Part shown: positions 11,280 through 23,225 of the stretch, in pieces | Position numbering within the stretch: position 1 is the first letter of the stretch | Layout: each line of letters starts with the position of its first letter | Source of the DNA: Motacilla alba alba | Lineage: Eukaryota; Chordata; Aves; Passeriformes; Motacillidae | DNA: 64,000 nucleotides | Direction of reading: 5' to 3' | NCBI RefSeq assembly: GCF_015832195.1 | Contig: NC_052027.1 | Span: 19,380,688-19,444,687, forward strand | The notes under the pieces: model-generated | Seen by the model: the letters and a program-made list of their open reading frames with translations, nothing else | The model's database searches: none | What the model was told of the DNA's origin: nothing | Program-made: the position numbers and the translations under genes

Positions 11280-12035
11280 CCAAATAAGCCGTATTATTGC
11301 ATAGAAAGACTACTGTTTTAGATTCCCTATCTGGAATTGTCCCAGCTTCATTCATCCCAAGGCTGATCCTGTCTTGGGAGTCATCTTAACTTTGTTCGTC
11401 CAAATGCCAATTCTGTTCTGGGAGTTTTCCTAACTGTGAATGTGCGTATTTTTTGATTGGCTTTTGACAAATATTAAAATGAATATCATATGTGTTATGT
11501 TAGAAAGTTATGCTGCATTAATTTTCTTATGTAGTGTGTTAAACATAGTTTTAGGTTATAACATCATGGTAAAATACAAGAAGTTGATGCTGAGCAGACA
11601 GAATCTTTTGTTTGAATGGAATTTATGCAGCATGTATGAAGTGTATGAATATGCAACAGGCTATTGTTTTTAAGGGTTAATCCTCTGTTATCGTGTGTCC
11701 TTTTTCAGGCTTCTTTTGCCCAGAAACAGGTGCCCGTACTGTCAGTAACTCTTTGTTCTTATTGTCTCCTATTGTCCTCATCTCAGTTGTTCAAATGTTT
11801 ATTACTCCGATTATATTACCATTTTTGTAACCATTTTATTACTATTAAACTTTGAAAATTTTAAAAACAAGTGATTGGCATTTCTCGCACTAACTTTGTT
11901 CGTCCCAAGGCCGATTCTCTTTCAGGATATTGCTTATCTCAGTACTCCACCCGGTACCCTATTCTCTCACAAACACCTGAGACCATCTGTTTCGTGACAC
12001 TAATTGCACTTTCGTGACACTTTTCCTCTATTACT
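11280..12035 (+). repeat. AT-rich LTR-like repeat, mirror of ~34975-35710
   Basis: The block contains near-repeated phrases such as 'actttgttcgtcccaaggccgattct' and 'gtttcgtgacactaattgc', with long AT-rich segments. It looks like an LTR or other retroelement, and the mirror copy lies on the opposite strand in the right spacer. Neither end nor a target duplication could be fixed. No coding sequence was recognised. Confidence 0.35.
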
Positions 12036-12109
12036 TTTTAACAAATATTTTCGAAAATACCAATATAGTTGCAATTGTTAGCATGAATCATATTCATTTA
12101 TCACATGAG

Positions 12110-12452
12110 GGATCCCTGCACCCCTCATCAGAGACCCCAGAATATCCCTGTGTGCCTCACAAAAGAAGCCAGCCTCCTGCCCACCTTAGGAAGGACTCAA
12201 CTCCTCTCCAGGCCTTGACGGCAAGCACTAAACCGCCACGTTAATCACGAGGAATTCAAGCCCCTGCCAGCCTTACAGGTGTCTCCGGTCTCCTGTACAG
12301 CATAGAAAAGGTCCCAAATTCCCTAAGAACCTCATGAGGAAGCCCAGCCACACACACCACTGACAAAGGACCCAAAGCCCCACATGTCTTACTGCAAAAC
12401 CCAGCACCCACCAAACCCCCCTCCACTTGTGAGCCTCATGAAGGACCCCGGT
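12110..12452 (-). repeat. Degenerate ~29-30-bp minisatellite
   Basis: Read on the minus strand, about eleven imperfect units of 29-32 bp follow each other, each resembling 'ctTGGGTCCTnnTgaGGnnngcaGGGg'. The mirror copy is at about 34549-34890. Related arrays occur at about 27337-27590 and 63629-63870. Confidence 0.6.
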
Positions 12453-12464
12453 CATCGGCCAGCC

Positions 12465-12598
12465 TTACAGAGGTCCCCCCATCAATGCATGCCATAGAAA
12501 AGCCAGGCTTGTCATTAGCTCTAGCCAGCAGAGTGTTCCCCGACAGAAACCAGTTCCCTTCTGGGAATGGGGAACACGTGTTGTGGGGCCGGCTGCAT
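12465..12598 (-). pseudogene. Dead transmembrane-exon copy (left spacer)
   Basis: A CCCACAG acceptor precedes ATGCAGCCGGCC, the start of the TM exon. The frame stays open for about 44 codons but the membrane segment is degraded, there is no KRKR end, and no donor precedes the stop. Bases 12599-12790 are the 3' part of the usual d3-TM intron. The mirror copy is 34399-34532, of exactly the same length. Confidence 0.6.
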
Positions 12599-13559
12599 CT
12601 GTGGGAAGCCATGGGGAGCGTGAGCCCGTGCCGTGCTGCCCTGCTGAGCTGGCAGCACGGTGCATACGGGCAGGACGTTCTCTGTTTCCCCCAGAGCTGG
12701 GGCCTGCAGGCACCTTGCCGCCCCTTGGCACAGGCTGTGCCACCCAGCAAAGCCCAGCAGGCCGGCAGGAGAGCCCGGGGGACGCAGGAAGCTGAGAGAA
12801 GCCCCTGCTCTAGAACTGAGGCAGTTCCTCCAGAAGCAAACAAAGATGGTAACTTGAAGAGCTTCCCACTCTACTCAAAGTTTGCCTGAGAAGACTAAGT
12901 GTCGAGCATGTCAAAAATCCCAGGAAATATCTGGGAAAAGGCTTTAGGTAATTTGGTTGTGACTAGGTACAAATCTGCAGTAGGAAAAGGGCCTCTGCAG
13001 CAGCCTGGGTGTCTGAGGGTGTCTTAGTTCTTCCCAGAGTAAAGATCATTGCTGAAATGCAATTTTATTTTTTATTGTATAAGTGGAAAAAATTTCCAGG
13101 ATGTAAAACCACTTTCCCAAAGACAGACGTATTGTGGAAACAGGGAAGAAACATCTGGGGATTTCTTGCTACAAAAAATATGTCTAAATATGTCTAAAAA
13201 TGAAAACCAAAGACAAAATAGGGTTGCATTTTCAGGATTCTAAAATTACTTTGAAAAATCCTTAACTCCTATAGTATTTGGGAAGAAATAATTGGGGATG
13301 TCTCGATACAGAAAATATGTTTTGAAATATTTCTAAAATTTCTTAATTTCTGAAAATAATATAAAAGACAAAATAGGGTCACTTTTTTTCAGGAGCCCCA
13401 TGCTGCTGCCTGCCCCATGGGCTCCCCCAGCCCTTCGTGGCCTCGCTGCTGGTCACGGCAGCCCCTGCCTGGCTCCTGCCAGCCCACACCGTGGGCATCC
13501 ACAGCTGCTCCAGGGCATGGAGCTCAGCCAGTGCTGCTGCCGTGTGGGCTCTGCTGGTG

Positions 13560-13833
13560 CTACTCCCCTGGACACTGGGGTGACGGCTCCATCTCTTTAT
13601 TGCAACAGAAGAGCTGGGCCAAGCCCTGCCCACCTTCAGTAGGGCCAGAGAGCAGGGCCAGGGCCTTCAGGGGGAGAGGACCTTGGTTGGGTGGTGGCAG
13701 CATTTGCACAGCACCAAGCTGGTAAAGCAGCTGTGACAGGGACATCGGGCATGGGCACGGTGACGGGAACAGCCTGCTACAGGTGTCCCAGACTGAGGTG
13801 TTTGGCCGTTCCTGTGAAGCTGCAGACGGACAC
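13560..13833 (-). other. Second tail exon (alternative C-terminus?) downstream of gene B
   Basis: On the minus strand a CTCAACAG acceptor is followed by a 274-nt open exon (one base plus 90 codons and a stop). This is the same phase required after the TM exon of B. It is a diverged paralogue of the first tail exon (CPSAASQ..., then a LLYQLG motif where the first tail has LHYQLV/LHCQFV, then a Pro-rich end). A polyadenylation-like AATAAAG lies inside it. It lies ~560 bp beyond the first tail exon. It could serve as an alternative last exon or be a fossil; transcripts would decide. Confidence 0.45.
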
Positions 13834-14106
13834 CTGTTGAGACAGGAGCTTGCTGAGGCCCCAGCTGCAGCTGGCACACACAGACCCTCCTGCACAGCAG
13901 GAGATTCCCACTGTGCTCAAAGTTTGCCTCTGAAGACTGAGAGGTGAGCTTGTCAGAAATCCCAGAAAATACTGGGGAAAAGGTTTTGAGTTGGTTCTTG
14001 TCCCTAGGTACAAACCTCCAGTGGGAAAAGAGCCTCTCCAGTGTGCTGGGTGTCTTGTGATGACTTAGTTCTTCTTAAAGATTACCAATTAAATGCAGTA
14101 TAATTT

Positions 14107-14112
14107 TTTATT
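14107..14112 (-). terminator. Candidate polyadenylation signal of gene B
   Basis: TTTATT on the plus strand reads AATAAA on the minus strand, about 280 bases after the stop codon of gene B. It sits within the AT-rich 3' UTR-like module that follows all tail exons. The equivalent signals are at 32880-32892 for C and 48710-48722 for D. Confidence 0.5.
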
Positions 14113-14393
14113 TTACAATCATAAAAGTGTTCTAAAGTTTCCAATATTCTAAAACTACATTGAAAAAGCGGAAACTATTATGGAAAAAGGGAAGAAATGG
14201 CTGGGGAATTTTTTCTATCAAAAATATTTCTAAATATTTCCAAAAAATTTCTGGGATGCAAAAATGTAAAATGAAGACAAAAAGGGGTTGCTTTTTCTCA
14301 GGAGCCCCATGCCTGTCTGCTGCCTGATCAACCCTGGCTCTGCCCAGACAAGCAGCTCCGCCAGTGCTGGTGGCAGCACACAGACACCTGAGC

Positions 14394-17300
14394 TCATGCC
14401 CAAAGATGTTGCTGGACACAAGGCGTGCCTTGGCAGGAGGGCTGCACCTCCTGGCCTGGCTGGACACCAGGGCCAGCACCTTCGGGGACACAGGCTCCTG
14501 CTCTGGGTGGTGATAGCAGCAGCATGTGCCCAGCAACAAACTGGCAATGCAGCCGTGGCAGGGACAAGGGACACTGGCACGGAGATTCAAGATGACAGGT
14601 CCAGTTCTTCTGAACTGAGGTGTTTGGCCAGCCTTGTGAAGCCGCAGAGGCGCTCCTGTGGAGAGAGGAGGTGGCTGAGGCCCCAGCAGCCAGTGGCACA
14701 CAGGGAGCCTCCTGCAGCCTCTCTGCAGGGCCCAGAGCTGGCAAGGCTCCCCAGCCTGGCTGGAGCTGCTGGCCCAGCTTGGCCCAGCTGGACAGCTGCC
14801 CCTCAAGGCCCCGGCGAGCAGGGGACGGCTCTGGGCAGGGTCCCTGGCCAGGAGCGGGCCCCGGAGTGCCTCTGCCTCTCAGGGGCAATCTCCTCCCTGC
14901 TCTTTCTCCTCCCCGCCTTGCTTTGCCTCTGCCCTGTGCCCCTGGGGCTGCTCTTGGCCAGGCAGCCTCAGTGGGAGCCAGCACTAGCTGCAGCCCCAGC
15001 GGGGCCCCCAGGACAAGGCCCAGCAATTAGGAGGCCAATGAAAGCACAGGGCAGCAGCAGAACCCTCAGCAGAGTTATCTGGACAATCACAGACTGGCCA
15101 CAACTCCACTGCAGCCTCCCTGGGAACATTTCCTGTCTACAGTAGACTTTCAAAAGAAGCTGTTTGAGGGAAAGATGAACAAACAACTCACCGTTTTCTC
15201 TTCCAGTAGGTCCAAATTCGGACGCAGCATAAAATGAAGATAAGCTCCAAAAGAAGCATGCCTGCCATTAACCCTAGCCAGAAGCCTGTTCCCTTACAGA
15301 CACCACCCCCAAGGCCCTTCTGGGAATCAGGAAGGTGTGTTGTGGTTCCATCTGCATCTGTGGGAGCAATGGGGAGCGTGAGCCCGTGCTGTGCTGCCCT
15401 GCTGAGCTGGCAGCACGGTGCATACGGGCAGGACGTTCTCTGTTTCCCCCGAGCTGGGGCCTGCAGGCACCTTGCCGCCCCTTGGCACAGGCTGTGCCAC
15501 CCAGCAAAGCCCAGCAGGCCGGCAGGAGAGCCCGGGGGCAGCGCAGCTGCTTGGGCAGTCGCTGCTTCGAGGGACACGGGCCAAAGCCATCCCTGAGCAG
15601 CCACTGCCAGCCCTGGCCCTCCCTGGCCCGTGACAGCTCGCCCAGCCCCAGGGGACAGAGTCAGGCCCTGTCAGGACCCAGTGCAGCCCCTGCCCAGCCG
15701 GGAGCCGGGGCTGGCTCTGGCCCTGGGCTGGCAGCAGGGCTCCCGCTCGGGGCCGCTCCTGTGCCTTGGGCCTCTGGGCACTCAGGGCCAGCTCCGCAGC
15801 AGCTGCAGCGGGAGGGACGCAGTTGGTGCACGAGTCCCGTTTCCCCGGGGCTGGGAACGAGCTCCAGAGGCCTCCAATCCTCCAGAGGCGCCTGCAGCTT
15901 TGGCTGCTGCTGGGCCGTGCAAGGGCAGGCCCGGGGCAAGAGCTGCTGCCACACAGCCCCGCCGCGGGCTGAGCCGGCTGAGCCTGGCGCAGCAATTACC
16001 TCCTGTGCTTGTGCCCCTGCCTGGCATCGCCTTCCTTCTTGCAGCAGGGGCGTCCAATGGGCTGCTGCTTCCTTGGGGAAACACCTTCTTCTGTCCTGTC
16101 TTTTGGTCCATCACTTGAGAAACAAAAAAGAACAGCTGGATAAGATAGAACAATTCCCCATTTCTTTGCTGGCATCTTCAGGGTGTCATGCTTATCAAAA
16201 ATGGGAATAGGATTCACAAAACATCTGAGTTTTTAGAGCTGGGTCAGGGCCCTTCCACCGCCAAACAGCTGCCAGGCCTGAGCAGAAATTGTGAGGGGAT
16301 TGCACAGGGCGAGGGCACACTCGGGCATGGCCTGTCCTGGCACCTGCAGCGATGTCCCCGTGACTGAGCTTTGGGCTCTGAGCTGGCAGCTCTCCCAAGG
16401 GGAAAAGCCTTGACCTACCCTCAGCATCTCCCAGAGGCTCAATCCTGAAGGTGGGTTGAAAATCCAGATCACTTTCACCAACAGGTTCATCTGCAAAGAA
16501 AGGCGGGACAGAAGAGCTCCTGTGACACTGCTGAAGATTCTCCTTCAGGCCCCAGTGGCAGTGAGTGCACCTGGGTGATTGGTGCCCTCCAAGGCACTCG
16601 CTCAGCTCTGCCTTCCGCTCCGGAGCAGGGGCAGGGGGACCTCGTGCCTGCAGTGGCCCCACACTGGGATGGAAGGAGCCCCTTGCGGGGCAGTCCCGGG
16701 AGAAAGGACTCCCTGGAGCTGCCAGCAGCTCTAAAGCCAGCCCCAGGCAGGGCCAGGCCTTGGCAGTGGCAGTGGCAGTGGCAGCAGCTCAGGCTCCCTG
16801 GGGCCAGCAAAGGAGCTGTGAATGGCACAGCCCCGGGGCACAGCCCCGGGGCACAGCCCTGGGCCCGGCCCCTTCCCTCTCTGCTCTTCTGCCTGGCTGC
16901 ACAGAGCACACGGAAGGACACACTGGCATTGCACACGGGAGGGAGACGGACAGCTAAATGCTCCTTCCTCCTACTGATAATGCTCCTGTGGAATCCCTCA
17001 GAGTTCCAGAAGGGACCAGGGCAAGGTTTCCAGAACTGATCAAGCTTCAGAGGAACTTAAGGGAAATGCCACATGAGTGAGCTCCTGCCACACTAACACT
17101 GATTATTCTGTCAGGAAAGGTACATAGAGGACCGGCCTCTAGCATCTGGCAAGGTCTTCACCTCACCATTCCCCAGCATTTCCAAATCATCCAAGTTGTG
17201 ATCCCAATCTAGAAGGGAGCACAGATCCTACAGATCCATTTCCATGGTGTGCTGGGATCCCCTTCTGCCTTAGGGAATTGGCCACTGCAAGGGGGTGGGG

Positions 17301-20300
17301 TAAGGCTGTGGGAGCCTGTGGCTCCTGGTCACTCCCCAGACTCTTTGCAGTCCCTGTGCAACATCCCTGCAGGGGCAGCTGGAGCAGCCCAGGGCCCTGG
17401 GGCTCTCTCACTCCCACACAGGAAACCCTCACTAAATGCTTGGGGAAATCTGCAGCAGGCTGTGCCACAACAATCCCTCCCAACCTCTGTCCCTCCCTGC
17501 TGCTTGCCCACCTGACCATGGAACAGCTTCCCCACCCAAGGGCTCATAGCCAGGCCCTCTCATGACACACGGGAGCCTTGCTCCTCCCCTCTGCCCTTTC
17601 CCCACCTCGGGCACCCCGTGCAGTCTCCCCAGCTTTTGGGATGTATCTCCCACGGAGGGAGCCCTGCCGGACTGCTCAGTACCCGAGTGCCCTGAGCCTG
17701 CTTGGGACAATTCCTCTGGGCTGTGCTGGTCTTGTCTGGGCTGTGCCCGCACTGCCAAGCAGCAGAGAGGGCAGCTCAAGCCTCAGCAGGGCTCAGGCCC
17801 AGAGGCACAGCAATTACCTCCTGTGACTGTGCCTGGCATGGCCTCCCTTCCTGCAGGAAATGCAGCCTTCCATAGAGCCTCTCTGTCCATCCCTTGAGAA
17901 AGGAAGAGGCACAGCTGGATCAGATGTTATCACTGCACATCAGGCAGGCGGCCTCTTCAGGAGACAATGCTTGTCCAAGACATAGATAAGGATCAGGAAA
18001 ATCCTGATTCCCCACAGGCTCTTGGAGCTGGCTATGGCTTCTCCCTCCTCCAAGCAGCCACCCCTCAGGATTTGCCTGGTGAACTGGGAAATTGCAGGCA
18101 ATTTCAGGCCCATGGTGCAGTTTAAGCTACCTGTCAGCTGATGCCAAATGCCTTCCTGCAGAGGCTGGCCAGAAGCTGCAGCCAGGCCAGGCTGGGAAAC
18201 AGCCCTGCAGGCCGTGAGAGCAGCAGCGGGGCAGCCAGGCTGCCATGGATCCCTTCCCGCTGTGCCGGGCACGGCGTGTCCAGATGTGCAGCCAAAGCCC
18301 CCGGCTGCTGAGTCCCAGGGGAAGGCTGAGATTAATGCTCTCACCATGCCCTTTCTGCAGTTCCATCACCATGTGTTTCAGGATGTTATTTGGCTCATGG
18401 GGTTTCTTGTGTCCTGTGGCTTTGTCCTTCCCACTCAGAGGACCTTCAGAGAAAGTCATTCCATTTCCCAGGGATGGATCCCACAAAAGCAGGGCTTAGC
18501 CGGTGGGGTCAGCAGGGACACACTGCTCACCCCTGTGATGGGAGCCAGGCTTCTGGGTAGGAATCAGCAAAGGATCAGGCAAAGTTTTCCCTGCAGATAC
18601 ATCTGTAACACAACAGCCACAGAAGCTTCTGTTCCCCTGGTTCCTGCCAGGTTGTCAGCAGTTATTTCTTGGTGGGACAGTGAGCACATACCTGCAGGAG
18701 GCTCCAAGGGCTTCAAAACTTTATGCAGCCAATCTAATGGAGAAGCCTTCCCAGCAAGCTCATCTAGAATGGAGCACATATGAGAACATTTTTCAGGGTG
18801 TGCTGGGATCCCCCTCTGCCTCTGGGAAGTGGGCACTGCAAGGGGGTCGGGTAAGGCCGTGGGAGCCAGATGTCAATGGCCATGGCCAAAGCTGCACAGG
18901 GGCCTGGGGAGCTCTGGGTTGGCTCCTGCTCACTCTCCAGCCTCTTTGCAGGCCCTGTGTGACATCCCTGGAGGGGCAGCTAAAGCAGCCCAGGGCCCTG
19001 GGGACTCTCACTCCCACAGGTGAAACTCTTGCTAAATCCCTGGGGAAAACTGCAGCAGGCACTGCCACAACCATCTCCCTGTCCCTCCATGCCTCCTGCC
19101 CTTTCTCCCTCCTGTCCTACCTTCTTCTATCTCTCTATCCCTCCTTCCCCTGGGACAAATCCCCCAGCCCGAGGGCACCTGGCCAGGCCCTCTCAGGACA
19201 CACTGGAGCCTTGCTCTCCCCCTCTGCCCTTTCCCCACCGTGGGCACCCCATGCAGTCACTCCCAGGTTTCGGGACGTGTCTCCCACGGAGGGAGCCCAG
19301 CAGGACTGCTCAGTACCCGAGTGCCCTGAGCCTCCTCAGGATAATTCCTCTTGGCTGTGGCCATCTTGTCCGGGCTGTGCCCGCACTGCCAAGCAGCAGA
19401 GAGGGCAGCTCAAGTCTCAGCAGGGCTCGGGCCCAGAGGCACAGCAATTACCTCCTGTGACTGTGCCTGGCATGGCCTCCCTTCCTGCAGCAGAGGCTGC
19501 CAGTGAGCCGCTGCTTCCTCTGGGAAATGCTGCCTTCAGCACAGCCTCTCCATCTGCTTCTGGAGAAAGAATGAGGCACTGCTGGATCAGCTGCAGCTGT
19601 TCCCCACTGGGGAGGTGGCATCTTCAGGAGCCAATGCTTGTACAAGACATGGCTAAGAATCAGGAAATCCCCCTAAAATTTTTGGGTAGGCCAGGGCCCT
19701 CTGTTCTCAAAACAGGTGCTCCTTCTGATTTGCCTGGAGATGGAAAATTGCAGGGCATCTCATGCCCATGGTGCAGTTTGGGTTGCCTGTCAGCTGATGC
19801 CAAATGCCTTCCTGCAGAGGCTGGCCAGAAGCTGCAGCCAGGCCAGGCTGGGAAACAGCCCTGCAGGCCGTGAGAGCAGCAGCGGGGCAGCCAGGCTGCC
19901 ATGGATCCCTTCCTGCTGTGCCGGGCACGGCGTGTCCAGATGTGCAGCCAAAGCCCCCGGCTGCTGAGTCCCGGGACAAGGCTGAGGGAAATGCACCCAC
20001 CTTGTCCTGCCTCCTGCATTTCCTTCAGCATTTGCCTCATGTGTTCAGATGGCTCATGGGGTTTCTTGTGTCCTGTGGCTTTGTTCTTTCTTGTTGGAGG
20101 GCCTTAGCACAACACGGTTCCATTTCCCAGGAACGGATCCCACAAAAGCAGGGATCCTCAGCCTCTGGGGTCCGCAGGGACACACTACTCACCCCTACGA
20201 TGGGAGCCAGGCTTCTGGGTAGGAATCAACAAAGGAGCAGGAAAAGACCTCCCTGCAGACACACCTGTAACTCAACAGCCACAGAAGCTTCTTTCATCTC

Positions 20301-22864
20301 TGCTCATCTCCACGGGCACCACTGAGCCGGAGGAGCAGTGAGGGAATCGTGCAGGCCGAGGGCACACACAGGCATGGTGCTGTCATGGCACCTGCAGCGG
20401 TGCCCCACTGGCCATGAAAACTGTAAGAGTGATTTCATGCCTTGCAATGCTGCAAAAAGGGTTTCAGCCGGTTTGTTTTTACCCCATCTGGCTTCAGCAA
20501 TGGCATTGAAACAATTGGATTGGTTTGGATGTTGGCTGCGTAGACAAACTAATGGCACATCCACTGCAATCAGTGATATGTTGACAGATGTTAACAGTGT
20601 TAGACATGCTACCCTTCAAAATAGAGCACCAATTCATTTTTTTTTACTGGCACATGGACATGGTCATGAAGCATTTGAAGGATTGTGTTGTATGAACCTG
20701 TCAGATCATTCTGAATCCATCCACAAAAGCATACAAAAGCTGAAAGATTTGACACCTCAAATAAAAGAAGATGGTGGGTTAGCTGATTTGTTCCAGGGAT
20801 GGAGCTTTGCACCTTGGCTAAGGGAACTTTGTTAGACAGGTCTATGTGCGTTGGGTGTTTTGGCAGTTATATTAGTAGTAATACCTTGCATACTTGGATG
20901 TGTACAACAAATGACAGACAAAACTAGCAAAGAAGTTTTTATCATACAAGAGAGAGGGAGGAAAAGGATTCACAGAGAGTTCTCGAAGTCTCAGAGATGG
21001 TGGATGAAGGTATAGACATGGAGGAAGGTTTGGAATTAAGACCTTGGAACCGACAAGACTTTTTCGAACAACGACTTGTAATTTTTATCAGACATGACTT
21101 ATGCCCTTTGAACTGACTGGACTTTCACAGCATTAAAACTGCTGTGTTGTAATATAGCAATCTTAGTGCAAGCAAAAAGAAGCTTTAAGTAAGGACCAGG
21201 CAGCTATAGTATAGTAAGGCTATGAAATGCAAGGTAGTTAATAAACGACGCGGTTATGAAGGTTTCTTTTTAGGTGAACCGAGAGGGGGAATTGTGGGAA
21301 TCCATAAAATCAGAGGGTTTTGGGAAAGCTGCAAAAGGCAGGCCTCAGAGGCAGCAGAACTGTGCTTAGAGCTAAGCAGTAGCCATGAGACAGGTCAGCA
21401 GAAAAATTATGTAAGAAGTAGAAAAGGAAGGACAAATAGTCTGTGTATTAACGCTTGTCTAGAATAACTCCTTAAGCTGCAGAAAAGTATATCTAGAGAG
21501 ATATTAGGAAGTTGTAAGCCTAATAATGGAGCTCTATGCATTGTATCTTAAGGCCTACAAGCAGGTATTGTATTGGAAATAAGCAAGAATTGTTTTAACC
21601 AAAGGTACGTGTGCTTATAGTGATTGGATAGAACTACTGTCAATATGCTTTTGCTTTGTGTGATTGGTCAAAAAACTTATAAAGTGAGCTGTAACATTAA
21701 GTTCTTTGTCTGCTGCTTGGGATGTGAGCTGCTGGCATCTTCCAATTGTCATAACCAGGCAATGAGACTGATGTTGGAAAATGAAATAGCTCAAGGCACA
21801 TTCCCAGCAGTCCCATCTTGTTTGTGATTTCGTACAGAGCCCCTCTGTCGGCGATAGGCTCTGAGCTGGCAGCTCTCCCAGGGGAAAGGCCTTGACCTAC
21901 CCTCACCATCTCCCAGAGGCTCAGTCCTGGACATGGGCTGGGAAGCTGCACCACCTTCACCAACAGGTTCCGCTGCAAGGAAAGGCAGGAAAGAACAGCA
22001 CCCGTGGCACTCTAGGAGATCCTCAGGCTGCACGCAAGGCTCAGCCCCGGAGCACAGCCCTGAGCCCGGCCCCTTCCCTCTCTGCTCTTCTGCCTGGCTG
22101 CACAGAGCACACGGAAGGACACAATGGCATAGCACACGGGAGGAGGATGGACAGCTAAATGCTCCTTCCTCCCACTGACAGGCATCCTGTGGGATCACTC
22201 AGGGCTCCAGAAGGGAGCAGGCCAAGGTTTTCAGAATTCTTCAGCCCTGACCTAATCTTTACGAAAATGGCAGGTGAGTGCACTCTTGCCACATGGAGGC
22301 TGATTATTGTGTCAGTAAAAGGGAAATTGAGAACTTGCCTGCAGCATTCTCCAAGACATTCAAAGTATCATTCACCAGCACTTCCAAATCCTCCAAGTTG
22401 TGATCCAAATCTAGAAGGAAGCAAAGACCCAAACCATTTCCACGGTGTTCTGGGATCCCGCTCTGCTATAGAGAACTGGGCACTGTAATGTGGTGGGGTA
22501 AGGGCGTGGGATTCAGATGTCAATGGACAAGGCCAAACTGCAGAGGGGCCTGGGGAGCTCTGGGCTGCCTCCTGGTCACTCTCCAGCCTCTTTCCCTGCC
22601 ATGTGCACTATTCCCGGAGGGGCAGCTGGAGAAGCCCAGGGCCCGTGGGGGCTCTCTCCCTGCCCCAGAGGAAAGCCTCCCTAAAGCCCTGGGGTAAGCC
22701 ATGCCCAGCGCTTGCCAGGGAGCAGGGAGCGCTGTCCCGGGCAAGGGCAGCCAGGCTGCCGGCTCACCTGCTCCCCGCGCTTGCAGCGGAGCAGCCTGGG
22801 CCGCCCTGGCAGGCAGGGCCACGGCCAGGAGGAGCAGGAGGAAGAGGCGCAGAGCAAGGGCCAT
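14394..22864 (-). CDS. Gene B: complete cassette-exon single-pass surface protein (430 aa)
   Basis: Minus-strand exons: signal 22864-22768, a1 22410-22339, b1 21972-21901, c1 20072-20001, d1 19559-19452, a2 18763-18692, c2 18413-18345, d2 17892-17818, a3 17208-17167, b3 16490-16419, d3 16113-16000, TM 15357-15192, tail 14655-14394. All are open. Ectodomain junctions are phase 1, TM-tail is phase 2, and all introns are GT-AG except GC-AG after a1. Residues 1-22 are a signal peptide, about 33-288 the cassette ectodomain, about 315-334 a membrane helix containing a Glu, followed by KRKR. The tail has LHCQFV where C, D and E have a Tyr. It runs eight residues past the usual stop because that codon is Cys. 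An antisense ERV fragment lies in b1-c1. The family is unrecognised, so no function is assigned. Confidence 0.75.
20415..21836 (+). mobile_element. ERV env-LTR fragment in gene B, antisense in the b1-c1 intron
   Basis: This is the same fragment, at the same breakpoint after host 'ccactggcca', as in genes A and D. It contains truncated env with an in-frame stop at 20833-20835 before the membrane segment, then a polypurine tract, then an LTR at 21293-21836. The LTR is 544 bp and lacks an 8-bp stretch ('gaacaatg') present in the A and D copies near 21436. It entered before the genes duplicated. Confidence 0.8.
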
Positions 22865-23095
22865 GGTGCCTTGCCCTGGGCCAGTCCCGCAGCTCTTGCT
22901 GCCACCGCTGTCCTGACGCCGCTGTCCCAATGTCAGCACCGCTGCTGCCACCGCCGCTGCTGCCGCAACAGTTGTGCTCAAGGACTGACTGCTCGGTCGT
23001 TGTGGTGCTGTGCAGCCACGGGGCTCTGGGACCTCTGTGACCTCAGAGCCTGCTGTGACCTCAGCCTGCTGTGACCTGAGAGCCTGCTGTGACCT
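22865..23095 (-). promoter_or_regulatory. 5' flank of gene B with AGGTCA half-sites
   Basis: Immediately upstream of the ATG is a GC-rich segment with GCGGCAGCAGCGGCGG-like repeats. Then, at about 23036-23095, tandem TGACCT (AGGTCA on the gene strand) occurs in ~17-bp units. There is no obvious TATA box. Homology to the flanks of A, C and D stops near 23095, where different DNA begins. That point is one edge of the palindrome. Confidence 0.4.
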
Positions 23096-23225
23096 CATGG
23101 CCAGGGTGGAGTTGTGTGGGGAGTGGGATCTGCCTTCTTTGGGAGGGAGCTCCTCCTGCCCTGCTGCTCTGTCCAAGGGTTGTGACGCAGTCCCAGCCCA
23201 GCTGATCTCACAGGCTGAGGCATGA

